From NCBI GenBank assembly GCA_911728435.2, contig OU452199.1, positions 13,278,860 through 13,342,859 on the forward strand: a stretch of 64,000 nt of DNA, read 5' to 3'. This document shows, piece by piece, positions 1 to 11,760 of this stretch. The notes beneath the pieces are model-generated. The model did not search any database. It worked only from the letters and a program-made list of their open reading frames with translations, and had not been told where the DNA came from. A program made the position numbers and the translations under genes. Source of the DNA: Apoderus coryli. Taxonomy: Eukaryota; Arthropoda; Insecta; Coleoptera; Attelabidae. How positions within the stretch are numbered: the first letter of the stretch is position 1; every line of letters begins with the position of its first letter.

Positions 1-283
1 GTGAGAGATTATTAAGTGCAAAAGACTGCAGCGTACCTTTCTACGGCACAACTTTGGTTTTCGCAGTGTTCACGCACAAAAGGTTTAAAGTCACACCACT
101 CTTTGGATATGGTATTATGGAGAGCCACACTATCCGGGCTGCACCAAGTGAAACAGCAAACAGACAAACTTTAACGTTGATAAACAGCAATAACAAAATA
201 GGACCCAGTACCGAACAAGTACAAGAGTATATAGTATGTTAACCCTCACACACTGCATCTTTTGCTGAGATACGACTTGCACT

Positions 284-480
284 ATTCTAGTAGAGTCCAC
301 CGAATTCCGTAGTGCTGCATCTTGTTAATTAGGATGTTGTGACTGTCGAATGCTTTGGAGAAATCACAGAAAATAGAAAATTGATGCTGTAGAGTGGAGA
401 TTGTTCAAGTTGGAGTATACATTGTTGAAGACGGAGAATATAGCATCATTTGTGCATTTGTTGGTGTTGTTAAACATAAT
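284..480 (-). pseudogene. Non-LTR retrotransposon RT fragment
   Basis: Read on the minus strand, this stretch encodes a piece of a Jockey/CR1-type reverse transcriptase around the conserved block DFSKAFDS, followed by HNILINKMQHYGIR, which matches the usual 'DxSKAFDxVxHxxLLxKLxxYGI' region of the palm domain. The reading frame changes just before DFSKAFDS, so no protein can be made. Upstream and downstream RT blocks are missing, so this is a short 5'-truncated, decayed relic. Family membership is inferred from these motifs only; the exact clade is uncertain. Confidence 0.6.
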
Positions 481-2278
481 AAGACAACGGACTTAATTCA
501 ATATATTTATTTAACACTAAGAGAGTGGGAGAGAAAATAGAGAGTGGTAAAATACATGTGAATTATAAGAGCTTTTTTGAGAGAGTGGTTGATTTGACCG
601 CCAGGCACTATTAGTTAGTTAACTTTGTACAGTGTTGTCGCGTTGACAATTAATGTGACGTTTTATAAGAAGTTTTCTATAGAGGGTATTCTCGGAAAAA
701 ATTTTTTGATGAGATGATGAATCCATATTCTTGGCCGATGGACGTAAGCCTATGGTAGTCGAAGGTTTATGCTGTTTGTCCCTGATAGACCTAAGGTTAG
801 TTAGGAAAGTTAGTCCAGAAAGTGTTTCCGTAAAAGTAGAAAATGTAGTGTCGATATCATCAGAGAGGTGATACTAGTCAACTGATTGACATAGACGCCT
901 AAAGTTTTGAAACAAAACAAAAACCCCAAAATCCCATGTTATTATTTTATTACATTTACGGACACAAATTCTTTCAGTATGTACCTAAATTTCGTTGCAT
1001 TTAATTGTAACTTTGGCAAAAAAGTCTTGGCATCTCTAGAACTCGAAGAGATATTTTCTTGTGCACCAAAATTCGTCACTTTTTTCGAATTTAACAGAGT
1101 TTATATATTATAATGAATCCTACTGATTAGAGGAAATTTATAACTAATGGAATTATATTCTTTTTTAATTTCAATGTAATAAAATTATACTTTTTGAAGA
1201 AAACAACAAATTTAAATAATTTTCTCTAAATTTATTACACACACATAACAATTATTTCACCAACACAGTGGCTTCTTCACATGTATACATTTGTTGTCTT
1301 CCTCAAAAAGTTTAATATGAATTTTCATCAAGTAGATAGATTATTTTACAATTTTATTTGTGTTTCAAAACGCTCTTGATTTTAGTTTCTCCTAACCAAT
1401 AACAAATTTTGTAGTACGCGTATTATAAATCAACAATGAATTCAAGATTATAGGAAAGTTATATTGGTAAACCTTAGGATTTAGCATATTCATTTAATTG
1501 CTTAATGTACAAAATTCATGATGATTCCCCTCTTTAATTAATAAAATACAGTTATACATTCCATATATGAAACAATAACTAATTTATCCTTACAAAAGTA
1601 GATTTCCTTTAATTTTAACACAATGGCTTATTTGCGAAAAAAACTGCTACGCTTAATTCATCATTTTTATGCACCTACAAAAGGTTAAGGTAAGACTTGT
1701 TGAACTCTATTATTTCTATCTTATATAGGCTACATCAAAGCAACAAACGCCGCCATATGTAAATTGAAATAGTTATTTGAAAGGAAAATAAGGTAATTAC
1801 CTATTCATTTATTCACAACCCAGTTACGTTGAGATCGTAGTAGATAGTGTATCTATTACATTTTAGAATTTGGTAAAATTTAGTAGTTTTAAATTAGAAT
1901 TTATAGATTTGTCGTGCTTTAGCAATTTAGGGAATGGTTATATAATTTCTTGGAAACAGCGTATCCGTAATTGTGGTTAAGCTACAGTGGGCTAATATAT
2001 GAGCCTAATTTTAAGAGAATGGAAATAAGTAACATGTAAATGTAAATTGGGCGAACGTTGTTTTTAGTTAGGTAGTTACTTTCAAGAACGTTTTTTTCAA
2101 TTTTTCACTAAAGTGGTATTTCTAAGTTATATCATAACAAAACTTATAAATGATATTTGATAATAATTACATTAATGATTTTTTAATTATCTAGGCATAC
2201 TAAACTAATTAATTATTTAATAATAACAGTGATGGAGGAAAGTTAGGTGACACTTAAAACATATTATTATCTATTGTC
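481..2278. other. AT-rich stretch without recognisable gene
   Basis: I see no supported coding region, RNA gene or clear repeat here. The sequence is AT-rich with many short stops in all frames. Confidence 0.5.
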
Positions 2279-2547
2279 TATTTTTCGTAGATGACTTGAA
2301 AATCTTCAACTTCATAAACTCAGTAGCAGGTCCTTGAGTTTTACTCGTAAAATAACGTTTATTGACCATTGGTATATAATGTCTACAAATAAACTTGAAC
2401 GATGTCGTGTATTCAGGGATCTTAGGGTTACGTTCGATCAGACATTCCTTTTTTTGGATGTATGTATGCGCATGTATTGCTTTATAATGCATAACTGCAA
2501 AGGCTTCGATAATACCTCCGCCCCATCACCTTGTTTCTTGTTAAATG
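2279..2547 (+). pseudogene. Non-LTR RT fragment, 5' part (split by transposon)
   Basis: The stretch begins with FFVDDLKIF, a variant of the RT catalytic box (usual FADDLK), here with Val for Ala before the two aspartates. After a small deletion it resumes with SFTRKITFI, then LERCRVFRDLRVTFDQ and FIMHNCKGFDNTSA, all matching the post-catalytic 'thumb' segment of Jockey/CR1-type RTs (usual 'FTRK...VxxxxDLGVxFDxxL...LGFIxRN'). Reading stops at the target-site duplication of the transposon at 2548 and resumes in sense beyond it at 4737, so one RT copy was split by the insertion. It is non-functional. Confidence 0.65.
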
Positions 2548-2564
2548 CGAGGGGTAAACCGCGG

Positions 2565-2760
2565 GGCCAATGTGGTGTACAACCTCGAACCAATGGCAAC
2601 AAATTGTGTAACCAATGGTGCCAATTATTGACAAATGTGAGAAATTATTGAAATTTGTATGACCAATAGACTAATTAACAACCAATTAAGGACCAATGGG
2701 ACCAATTAAAGTCCAATTATTGACCAATTAGCGGCCCAATTAAAGCCCAATGCAAAATTT
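2565..2760 (+). repeat. Left subterminal CCAAT array
   Basis: At least ten irregularly spaced CCAAT pentamers occur on the plus strand within about 190 bp, just inside the left inverted repeat of the 2548-4728 element. Such subterminal repeats are commonly transposase binding sites in hAT-like elements; that role is inferred. Confidence 0.65.
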
Positions 2761-2942
2761 TATATATAGAAACCACGCCCACCTACGGTGATCGTGCAAA
2801 ATCGACGTAACTCGAATGATTCCGATTCAAACTCATACGACGCGACGTAATGCATTGGCGGCTTGTGTTTTTTAATGGAATTGTTTTATTTCTTTTTCTT
2901 TATAGAGTTAAAAAGTGGTGCTTGGTTCTGTCATCGAATGCT

Positions 2943-3142
2943 AGCTATAGATGAGAAGGTTCAGTAGACGCTGAAAACGGCATCGACTCGTCGCATTCCC
3001 AGCCACATTTCTGGCCCGCTACTATATATACTATATCTATATATACTATACTATAACTACGAGCGCGGCGAATTGCTTTGTAGACATGACCATCAAACGT
3101 TCCGACACGAGGTGAAGTAACTGTATATTATTCTAAACTGTG
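2943..3142 (+). repeat. Dispersed ~200-bp repeat, copy 1
   Basis: Closely matches 63024-63215 in the same orientation, sharing a GC-rich core (GGCATCGACTCGTCGCATTC) followed by a run of CTATATA-like repeats and GCGGCGAATTGCTTTGT. The copies differ by point changes and small indels in the TA-rich middle. It has no coding content and may be a MITE or part of the surrounding transposon family. Confidence 0.75.
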
Positions 3143-3760
3143 GTTCTGTGTTGTTAATTCAAAATTTCACATTTCAACGAGCATTTCATACGGTAAGTTA
3201 GTACCTGATGCACATTAATGTTTTGCTGCAAGACAGCTTCAGATGAATAATAGTCAGAACCATCTACCATAATGCTAGTTTCAGCATTGATTCTTTGATA
3301 CATCAAAAGACATTTGCTTGCAAGAATTGATATAACCTCGGTAAAGGCTTTTTGTTGAAGATAAGACCAGTGAGTTTTGTTTGCATCATGCTGGTATACT
3401 TAAATCTTAAAAACTTCCTTAATTGTCGAATACATTTGGGAAGAGGAACATTTTTTATAACCTCGAGTTGTTTATTTGTATCTATTCTGGTCTGGTTGAG
3501 GTAATTATTGGAACTGAATAGTTTTATTTTTGTTTGTATAATTTTTTATGAATACATTCTTTTGGTTTGCAAATTTAGTTATTCAGTTTTATCTGAATTT
3601 GGGTTAGACCTAAATATCAGCACTGCTGCCGTCTAACCGTTTTTGTTGTTAATTTAATAAGAGCATACATATATTCTATGAACAAATGTTGTAACGATAA
3701 TAACGAATAAACATATTATTATTATTTAATAATAATATTTTAATATTCTTTCATATTTGT

Positions 3761-4157
3761 ACTAGCAACAAGGATATCGTCAATGTAGGAAATACAAAAA
3801 TCTAGATTTTCAGTAACTTCATTGATAAACTTTTAAAAAGTTTGTGCTGCATGGCTGCATTCCTAAGATCAAAAGGAATACAGACGTATTCAAACAAACC
3901 AAAAGGTGTACATATTGCAGTCTTGAGAATATCTGAAGGATTAATTGGAATTTGATGATAAGCTTTGACCAAATCTATTTTAGAAAATACTGTTATCGTA
4001 CAGCTGGAAATATATCTCGAACATAAAATAAGCGGCTTTGAAAATAACCAGAGGAATTATCCGCTATCACACCCTGGTTGTTTGGTTTTCCTGCCAAGAA
4101 CACGATGGCGTACATTTTTTTGCACCAGTAGCAAAACGATCATGATACCAGCAAAGT
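3761..4157 (-). pseudogene. CsRn1-like Ty3/Gypsy relic (Gag zinc knuckle fused to RT)
   Basis: On the minus strand, 4157-4057 encodes WYHDRFATGAKKCTPSC, the C-terminal part of the atypical CHCC zinc knuckle typical of CsRn1-clade Gag. SRLFYVRD follows, matching the start of the protease region of the nearby element at 15 kb. The frame then jumps, with most of protease and early RT missing, into [29 protein letters not shown], then [12 protein letters not shown] with the catalytic YIDD at the 3761 end. Frames change at least twice. It is an internally deleted relic lying within the 2548-4728 DNA transposon. Confidence 0.75.
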
Positions 4158-4479
4158 GACGAATTGTTTCTGGGTGTAGATTGACTTTGATCGTTTGATA
4201 TTATTTGAATACTTTCGAAACTATATAATAATTATATTTAATTGACAGTGTCAGACTAATCTCTAGTGACAAAGTCTGCCAACAATCAATAATACTTTTA
4301 ATAAAAAATAATAATAATAAGGTACTACAAGGGTACAAAATACCGAGCGAAATACGCATTTATTTATATTAACTAGGTACTTCTTTTTGCACTTCTATGT
4401 ATTTAATTGCTCAATTAATAATTACATATCAGATTAATTAGATATTGTAGGGATAAGTTTTAGTGGCCAGTCGTATATA

Positions 4480-4690
4480 GAGACCAATGGGCCTATTCTA
4501 GTGGACAAATAGTGAAAATTATTGGGAAATTGAGCCAATGCAATGCCGATTGTAGAGCCAATGTGGCCCAATTGAGACAATTCAATATTTAAAAAGACTA
4601 ATGCGAGCAAATGCAATGTCCAATGAGACAATGCAAGGTCCAATGGGACAATGTATGCGCCAATGTGTATAATTAATGGGAAATGTCCAG
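4480..4690 (+). repeat. Right subterminal CCAAT array
   Basis: Multiple CCAAT and ACAATG motifs on the plus strand lie just inside the right inverted repeat. They run in the same orientation as those at the left end rather than inverted, which is unusual for subterminal transposase sites. Confidence 0.6.
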
Positions 4691-4736
4691 TGGGGTGCAC
4701 AGACTTTTGGGTCGCGGTTTACCCCTCGGTTAAATG

Positions 4737-4995
4737 CCTATGTGAGGTCGAAATTGGAGTACTCTGCTTTCATCTGGTACCCTCAGTACAATATTCATAA
4801 ACTGGAAGTCAAACAAATGTAACGTAGATTTTTCAAATATTTACTTTTTAGAACGGATGCTGCTTATCCAGTCCATGAATTGTTGCTATCACGTTTCGAC
4901 TTTCAGAGCCTGAACAAGAACTCAGAGCTCATTCATGATTATATAAATTGGTTAGAGAAAAAATCGACTGCCTTTTTCTGCGATCTTATTTAAAC
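4737..4995 (+). pseudogene. Non-LTR RT fragment, 3' part
   Basis: This continues the RT fragment that ends at 2547. It encodes AYVRSKLEYSAFIWYPQY, then a stop, then RRFFKYLLF and an Arg/Leu-rich tail, matching the usual 'YxxLVRSxLEYxxxVWxPxY...xxxVQRRFLKY' C-terminal region of Jockey/CR1-type RTs. At least one in-frame stop (before RRFFKY) shows it is dead. Confidence 0.65.
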
Positions 4996-5092
4996 CCTAG
5001 CGACACTTATTGTTGCTGTTTATTTATGTAAATATGGAATTAACATTTTGGTGCAATTTTATCAATTGATCAGCTAATTTCCACGCTTTGCC

Positions 5093-5730
5093 ACTGTGAA
5101 ACGTTATAGTACAACGAGTTTAATCATAGCGGTCGTTCTCTCACTGACGAAGTTCGTGATGGTCGTCCACAATCAGTTCTCGTGCCATAAAACATTGACG
5201 CTATGTGCAAAAACTGATCAAGCAAGATCGCAATGTAACATACTTTGAGATTGAAGCAACCTTAGCAATTAATTCAATCGGCATACATAAAATATTAAAA
5301 AAAACATTTAGCTGTGACCAAGGTTTGGATTGGATCCCACACAATTTGACGAAAGCTCAAAAAGATGCGCGTGTCAATTGGTGCAAACAATGATCATAAA
5401 ATACAATGGCAGTGCTTCAAAAGACTGTAACAGGTGGCGAATCATGGATATATCCATATGAGCCGTGTCTTTGGTGAAACAAGAAAAACAATCGTCTTCA
5501 TAAAGGAATCACCAACTATGCGTAATGATGGGTCATCCGCCATACGGTTCTGATTTGGCACCCATTTTTCTGTGTTTCTAATGATCAAGAATGAATTGCA
5601 TGGACGACTTTCGTCGGTAGAAGAAGGCATATAAGCATTCAAAAACTAGAGATGTCCGATGCTTATGGAAAAAATGTTATGATAAATAGTGGCCGTCGAA
5701 TGGAAGATAAGTACCGTACTTTTATCTGGT
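5093..5730 (+). pseudogene. mariner transposase remnant
   Basis: The stretch reads through the N-terminal helix-turn-helix region (YNEF...GRSLTDEVRDGRP), then VTYFEIEATLAINSIGIHKI and WIPHNLTKAQKDARVNWCKQ, then TGGESWI (first catalytic region, with Gly where Asp is usual), and after a deletion HPPYGSDLAP (third catalytic Asp) and the C-terminal SRMNCMDDFRR region. Frameshifts and stops occur at several points, and the second catalytic block is deleted. No terminal inverted repeats were identified. The family is irritans/mauritiana-like mariner, which is a motif-based inference. Confidence 0.75.
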
Positions 5731-7649
5731 TCCTAATTGTTTCATTGCTATTACTATTTGTTTTGGCAAACGTTATTTATAAGATATATTGATGGTTGGT
5801 GCAGAAGAAAATGTGTATTTCTAATTAAGTCTGGTTTGTCTTCTTAGTAGAATTTTGTATTTTAATTTCATACGTGTCTTTCGTGTAATTTGTGTCATCA
5901 GTGATTGTATACTAGCTACGTAAACAATTTCTTTTTTCGTATTCCGCTACCACAATTTGTTGAAATTGTTAAACGTACCTCTAATTGTGGCTTTTTAGGA
6001 GAATATTTCTTCTCATTATTGGTTTAATAAATTTCCTCCGATGCTTGTCCCTTAGTAGTAGTCCCTTAGTAGTAGTACTTGGGTCTTTCAATTACATACC
6101 AGTAACTGGACGGTTATTTGGTCAGAGTAATTATAAGTGTTATGCGATGGGTGCAGCATTTGGAATGAAAAATTAACTAGAAGTCAACAATAAGTCAATC
6201 TGATTTTCTTGCACTTCTGTTTAAGGGCAAACACTAAAATCTTTGGAAGCATTCACATACAGATATTTCACACCATCTACAGTAAGATTATAATGTTAAG
6301 TAGATGGTGCCATCAAAGAGTACCTAGTAAGTGCTTGAAGATAAATTGATGATAATAGGAACTGGAACGTGTAAGTACCTGGTTAATATGTAACTTGTCT
6401 AAATCTCATGCCTATTTAGATCTTTAAAATTTGCAAACAATGGTTTTCTGTAATGCTCTTGGATCATAATTCTATACCCACTTCACTAACATCTCCTGAA
6501 GACCAATTTTTTTATGCTTAATGTATAATATTAGCAATTTTGACCGTTTGTCACTTCTATATTAGACCCGGATTGCAATTCGATGTCTGATGTTAATAAT
6601 CCATCAGACATCGAATTGCTCGGAATGTTTTCATATTTTGAATAATTGTGAATTCTAACGCTAGATGTTGCATAAGACGGCTGTTTTATGGAATCACCAA
6701 TCATTAGACGGCTATTTTTGAAAGATCCTATTCGTATAATATAGCTTGTATCTATAACAAGGTGCCCTATGATGTAAAACTATTAAAGGGATATCGTTTT
6801 AAACAAACAGTAAAGAAGGTTTGTATAAAGTTGATTGAAGTCTAAGATTCATGTTGTTGATTGATGTGTTTTTATTTTCATTTTGAGTTACTTATTATTG
6901 CTATTACCTATTAATTAATTGATTTGTTGGATTGTATAGTGATTAATAATTAATTGATACTTACTTAGGTTAAGTTAAGAAGTATAAACTTCAACTTCGC
7001 CATTTGTAAAATGTTTATTTTTACAATGAAGCCTTTTATTATTATTATGCTAATTGCTTTTGTTTTATGTTTTGTATTGAAACAAAATAAAATATCTAAT
7101 GAAGTAATCCATTACAATAATAAAATATTTTTTTTTATTTGGATGTTTAAGTGATATATTAAATGTACTCGTCTAAATTGTAAGCAAATCATATTATGTC
7201 TTGAGAATGTAATGATAAAGACATACCTATAGTATCCGGTATATGTTAATGATTAATGAAATTCCTTTCTTATCACAAACTCCATTAAAAATTGTATATT
7301 AACCTTGATTTTATATCTATTGAAAAAACATCTAAACTTAAGTGTATGTCATAAGTTCTGCGCTTAATAAAGTTCGTTGACCGAGTATTTCACACATATA
7401 AATAGTATTCAAATATAAGGGGAAAATTATTAGTCATTAGACCACTAATAGTTTAAAACCGGACGCAAATTAATAATTTGTGGCAGTGACCTTTACAGTG
7501 CCGAAACAATCTTAAATAGACTTGTCGTATTTCATAGAATTTGAAGTAATCATTATATTATGTTGCAAGTATTATTTCGTAGTATAAAGTTAGCTATTCG
7601 AGATTAAAACGTATGAAGAATAATATATGTTAGCATGCAAATGTTAGGA
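5731..7649. other. AT-rich stretch without recognisable gene
   Basis: No supported gene. The only clear structure is the hairpin at 6575-6619. A 15-bp tandem pair containing CCCTTAGTAGTAGT lies near 6048-6077. Confidence 0.5.
6575..6619. repeat. Perfect 18-bp inverted repeat (hairpin)
   Basis: Arms GCAATTCGATGTCTGATG (6575-6592) and its exact reverse complement (6602-6619) are separated by a 9-nt loop. There are no mismatches. It could be a small foldback, a transposon footprint or a short hairpin transcript; nothing else in the sequence distinguishes these. Confidence 0.8.
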
Positions 7650-7654
7650 CTAAA

Positions 7655-7825
7655 AGCAATTGTGTATCAGAAAGCGTCAAATGTATTTCATAATATTTAA
7701 ATGTTTTTCAGAAAGCGTGAAATGTATTCCAGAATAGTTGAAATATATTTCAGAATAATTAAATGTACCTATTTCAGAAAGCGTTAGATGAATTTTCAAA
7801 AGCGCCAAATGTTTTTCAGATAAGG
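7655..7825. repeat. Degenerate ~30-bp tandem repeat
   Basis: About six imperfect units built on a core like TTTCAGAAAGCGTCAAATGT occur in tandem, with substitutions and short indels between units. Non-coding minisatellite. Confidence 0.65.
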
Positions 7826-8995
7826 GAGAATTTTAGGTAAGCAGAAAACAAAACTCTCGAGTTTTTTGTAACTCTGCGCGGCAAAAATTGATATTCCTTT
7901 ACAGGGGATTGTGAAAATTTATGACACTTCCTTATTTCAAAATTTAGAACTATGTTTCGGACCAAGATGTCAATTTTGACACAAATCTTTAAATATCGCT
8001 ATAAAACTTGGATATGTTATACACAAATTACGTCTAGACTTTCATCGAAAATCTAAAAATGGAATAAATAAATTCCATTTAAATCAACGAAGTTGGCATC
8101 AGCTTCCATATAATTGAAGTGTTACACAGACACGAAATTAAAATCAACAATATTCTATACGAGTTTACCTGTAACCAAAATTGAAAACTCTTTATCAGGC
8201 TAAATGAATATTTTTTATAAAAAGTTTTGTATATTGGTTGCATAATATGAGTGTTTTTAAATTACTTTTCTGACTTCTACTTACTAACAAAGGATAATAA
8301 AATCCTGCTATTTTTTTAACTTATCTGTATACAAAATGTTAATTAATGATACATTAATAAATATCAATATCTATAAATAATTATTTTTTACACAACTGAT
8401 ATTCGTTTAAACAACTTTTCAAAATTTATAAAGCTATAAAAATCACAATTTAAATTAAAATAGAATAAACTTTACAGTAAACACTGTAATAAACATATCT
8501 TTTATTGACAAATAAAACAAAATTTATTCTGATTTTCTAATGTATCTCCTACCTGCGTTGCTGATTTGCGATAACTGATTAATAACTTTATTTAAATTAG
8601 ACCAGGTATAAAAAACCACTAAAAGCTTGTCTGACGAATTTAAAAAAAATATGTTATGTATCGACCTTGGCTTTCAGAAAATGCCGACGAACTGCTGTCG
8701 AAGTGGCGACGGGCCAATTTTAATAAATTTGATGTGGCTATTAAAAATTATTTCAAATTAATGTTTAATTAGTTATTGATATTATTAATTTTCAATATTT
8801 TTTTTACTTCGTTATTGGTCATTAGTCGATAATTATTTAATGTTTATTAATCTAGATAAACCACTTACGGGAGGGCGTATAGTTAATTCAGCGGAATAGG
8901 TGATAAGCAAACAAAAATGCAATACTATATTTGTTTTTCATCATGTTCAGAACCCTAATGCACTTCTCGGTTATACGAATTAATTTGTTTATACG
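7826..8995. other. AT-rich stretch without recognisable gene
   Basis: Nothing supportable was seen on either strand. Confidence 0.5.
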
Positions 8996-9246
8996 AGTAT
9001 CTACCTTCATAGAAAAGTGTTGTAAATTTCGGCGGCGAAAAATACGCCGAAACTGATTCCTTCACTTCTTCATTGCTCCGAAATTTATCGCCACCGAGTT
9101 CTTTTTTCATTTTTGGGAACAAATAATACTAACTTCCGGCTAGGTTTGGACTATAGGGCGGGCGATTTATAATATCTGAGCCAATTTTGTGCAGGGCAGC
9201 CAGCGCAACATGACTCTTGTGTAGTGGAGCATTGTCGTGAATTTTC
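8996..9246 (-). pseudogene. mariner transposase C-terminal fragment
   Basis: The minus strand encodes HDNAPLHKSHVALAALHKIG (second catalytic Asp in HDNAP), then RPPYSPNLAG, FPKMKKELGGDKF and SNEEVKESVSAYF. These match the mariner block 'HDNAPxH...PPYSPDLAPSDYFLFPxxKKxLxGxxFxSxEEV'. The third catalytic Asp is replaced by Asn (PNLA), and a stop follows. It is a different copy from the 5093-5730 relic and covers a different part of the protein. Confidence 0.75.
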
Positions 9247-9700
9247 GTCTTTTTTTTTCTCCAATTCCTTATTTCAACTGTTCTAAGATTGAAGTTTATT
9301 ATTCTCCGGTTATAGAAACACCTTTATGGAAAAGTTATATGAAACTACCTCGTTACAGAAATCAAATATCGGAAACAGAGAGAGAGATTGTGATAAGAGT
9401 TAGTATGACTAAGAAACTAATTGAAAATTTAAATCATATCAATATAAAAATAGATCCAAATAAAAGGGAAACGATTTATAGGGTTCGGCTTTGCTAAATA
9501 TAAAAAAAAAAACGCCTTATATGAAAATGTATCTATTGAAATAGTATAATAATTGCAACAAGCCTTTACAAAATACATTTGCAGAAATTTACATTTCATA
9601 ATTCTGCAAAAGAAATGATAATATTGCATATTAAATTTTTTGAATTAATCTCATTGATATTCATACATATTCACATGCCATAAAATGTTTCTACCGGGCG
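9247..9700. other. No gene recognised
   Basis: Frames of 66-86 codons are open here, but none resembles a known protein and composition is as in the surrounding AT-rich DNA. Confidence 0.45.
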
Positions 9701-9833
9701 TTCCCACCGGACAGGGTTTCGATCGATTATAGAGAAAATACACTGTCGAACAATCTGAAAATCTGCTGTAGAACTTATTTTAAATACGACCCTATATTAT
9801 AAATTATATTTTATTCGGATTCTACTTGTAATT
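9701..9833 (+). repeat. Tandem extra copy of the foldback terminus
   Basis: This is a direct duplicate of 9835-10040, starting at the same TCCCACCGGACAGGGTTTCG. It lacks an internal block of about 75 bp (roughly 9911-9985) that the second copy has. The two copies otherwise differ by only a few bases. The extra terminus may reflect slippage or nested insertion at the end of the foldback element. Confidence 0.8.
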
Positions 9834-10519
9834 GTCCCACCGGACAGGGTTTCGATCGATTATAGAGAAAATACACTGTCGAACAATCTGAAAATCTGCA
9901 GTAGAACTTAGGTCGTCGGGGCCAATTCCAAAAATGTTAAGGGTCTAGTACTTCCGGGCATATCGGTAGTAGGTGTCAACTTCCTTATTTTAAATACGAC
10001 CCTATATAAATTATATTTTATTCGGATTCTACTTGTAATTCTAAAGATAGTTCATGTAGAAAATGTGTTATTCACATGGCCAGCTGTGTTCGAAATATTT
10101 GAAATTTTATACAGATTAAAGAATAATTATTATTTATTATATATGGAAGCTTTAATAATTTAATTGGTTGGGATATTCTAGTAGTTATAGACCTATTTTA
10201 GGCGCCTATGTATAGTTATATTTTTATAAACATTAAAAGGGGGTATTTGAAAAAGATCGTATAAAATCGAATTGAAAACAGTGTCCAAATTAAAAATTTT
10301 TAAATGGCAACCCGAAGAAGGTCAAGGTTATGAAAGGATGTCTATTCCGAAAATTTTCAAAATATAATTTTATTTATTTAATTTATTTAAACCTTCCAAA
10401 CACCACTGATGGTAATTATATGTACGCTTGCTTACATAATTAGTACTGACAAACTAACACATTCAAAATTAAATAACATATCACATAGGTAGGTACTCCA
10501 AATGAAGTTTAAATATAAT

Positions 10520-11501
10520 AGCTTCGTTCGCGGTGACAATTCTGAATTGATTCTGAACTGAATCGTGACGTCACAGAACTGGTTTTAAAACGCAGGCGCG
10601 GTTCGAAATGCGTTCATAACTGTAATCGCCGCGAACGCAAAATAGAACCAAAATAGAATCGCATAACTGGATGCCGGAATATTTTAATTTTACGTTGTAT
10701 GTTCTGTTGTCGTCGTGCAACAGTAGTTGTTAATAAAACTTAGACATTTGAAGAAATTTGAGTTATATTTTCGATTTTTATGTTGACGTGTTCAATCTTT
10801 AATCACTGTTCAGTCCAGTTCATTCAAATATTATCCCTATTTTGAAGATACTGTCTCGCAATTTAGTGAAGAAGAATATCGTGAACATTTAAATAATGAC
10901 AGAAGACCTTGCGCAACGATTTGCAGGACATTTTAATTTTTAATAACATTTTAATAAAGTAATGGAAACAAGAAACATTGTTTAATTGAAAACTTATTTT
11001 ATTTTTGTTGTTTTCAATTTTTTCAAGACGTCACTAAATACTTCATAAGAAATAAAAAGTAAAACCTCAAAAATAACAGACACAAAACATTTCTGCTTTT
11101 ATTTATAATACTCAGATCTATCTACCTGAAAAAATAAAATCCTTCATCCCCTATTCTACTCTTTCGTGGATGTCTTCTTCTTTGTAATCACTGACACTGT
11201 CTAAAACCCTTATCATTGTCTTTATAAAGACAATGCCCTTACATACCAACAAGGATAAAAAGTGTATAATTGTTGGTTAGCTAGACTGCGCATGTCAGAA
11301 CCAACAGTTCTTCCTCAGTCCGTAGAACTAAAAAATCGATTCAGAACCGGTAATAAACTGATTCTTTTTTCACCGCAAACGCCAAGCTGTTTGATTCTAT
11401 TACTAGTAGTTCGATAATTTTTTCACCGCGAGCGCCGAAAACGAAACTGCGCAAGCGTAGAGAACTAGAACCAATTCAGAATCGTGGCCGCGAACGAAGC
11501 T
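10520..11501. mobile_element. MITE, possibly PIF/Harbinger-derived
   Basis: The ends are inverted repeats beginning AGCTTCGTTCGCGG (10520) and ending CCGCGAACGAAGCT (11501), with similarity running about 45 bp inward (CTGAATTG, TTCT). Flanking AAT/TAAT on both sides fits a 3-4-bp target duplication but is ambiguous in AT-rich DNA. Inside, around 10830-10935 on the plus strand, a short reading FEDTVSQFSEEEYREHL resembles the N-terminal 'FxxxFR.HFR' region of PIF/Harbinger transposases; this assignment is weak. The rest is non-coding. It sits in the left arm of the 9834-12961 foldback and so is younger than it. Confidence 0.6.
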
Positions 11502-11760
11502 AATATAACATAGATACTCTCACTTGTTATCCAATGGGGATATATTGCTAGATCTAACACAAAATATATCTTGTCGACCAATAATGAGAGGAAAATGAGG
11601 GCAATTTAATTGATTTTAGTTGGCCCTGGTTAGAAGGCAAATAAATATCACATTTGTCAAAAATAATCAACAATTATGACAATAAAAAGAAAGAGAATAA
11701 TTTTGTGGCATAGTGAACAACATACCTAGACAACGTGTTTTGATTAATTTAGCATGTTCT

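Larger units (their letters stand above)
2548..4728. mobile_element. DNA transposon with 8-bp TSD and CCAAT-rich ends
   Basis: Both ends carry a perfect 16-bp terminal inverted repeat, CGAGGGGTAAACCGCG at 2548-2563 and its reverse complement at 4713-4728. The flanks are a perfect 8-bp duplication, GTTAAATG, at 2540-2547 and 4729-4736. Removing the element and one duplication makes the flanking RT reading continuous, which supports these ends. An 8-bp duplication fits hAT, P, Merlin, Mutator-like or Zisupton-type elements; I see no transposase, so the superfamily is open and the copy is probably non-autonomous. Subterminal regions on both sides are packed with CCAAT motifs. Inside are a dispersed repeat (2943-3142) and a Gypsy relic (3761-4157). 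Confidence 0.8.

Noticed and set aside
4434..4700. 88-codon minus-strand open frame
   Set aside because: It is created by the repeated CCAAT motifs in the transposon end and is not a gene.
5880..5910. CTGATGA on the minus strand followed by CGAAAG, as a hammerhead
   Set aside because: The would-be stem II arms (both CAC-type) are not complementary.
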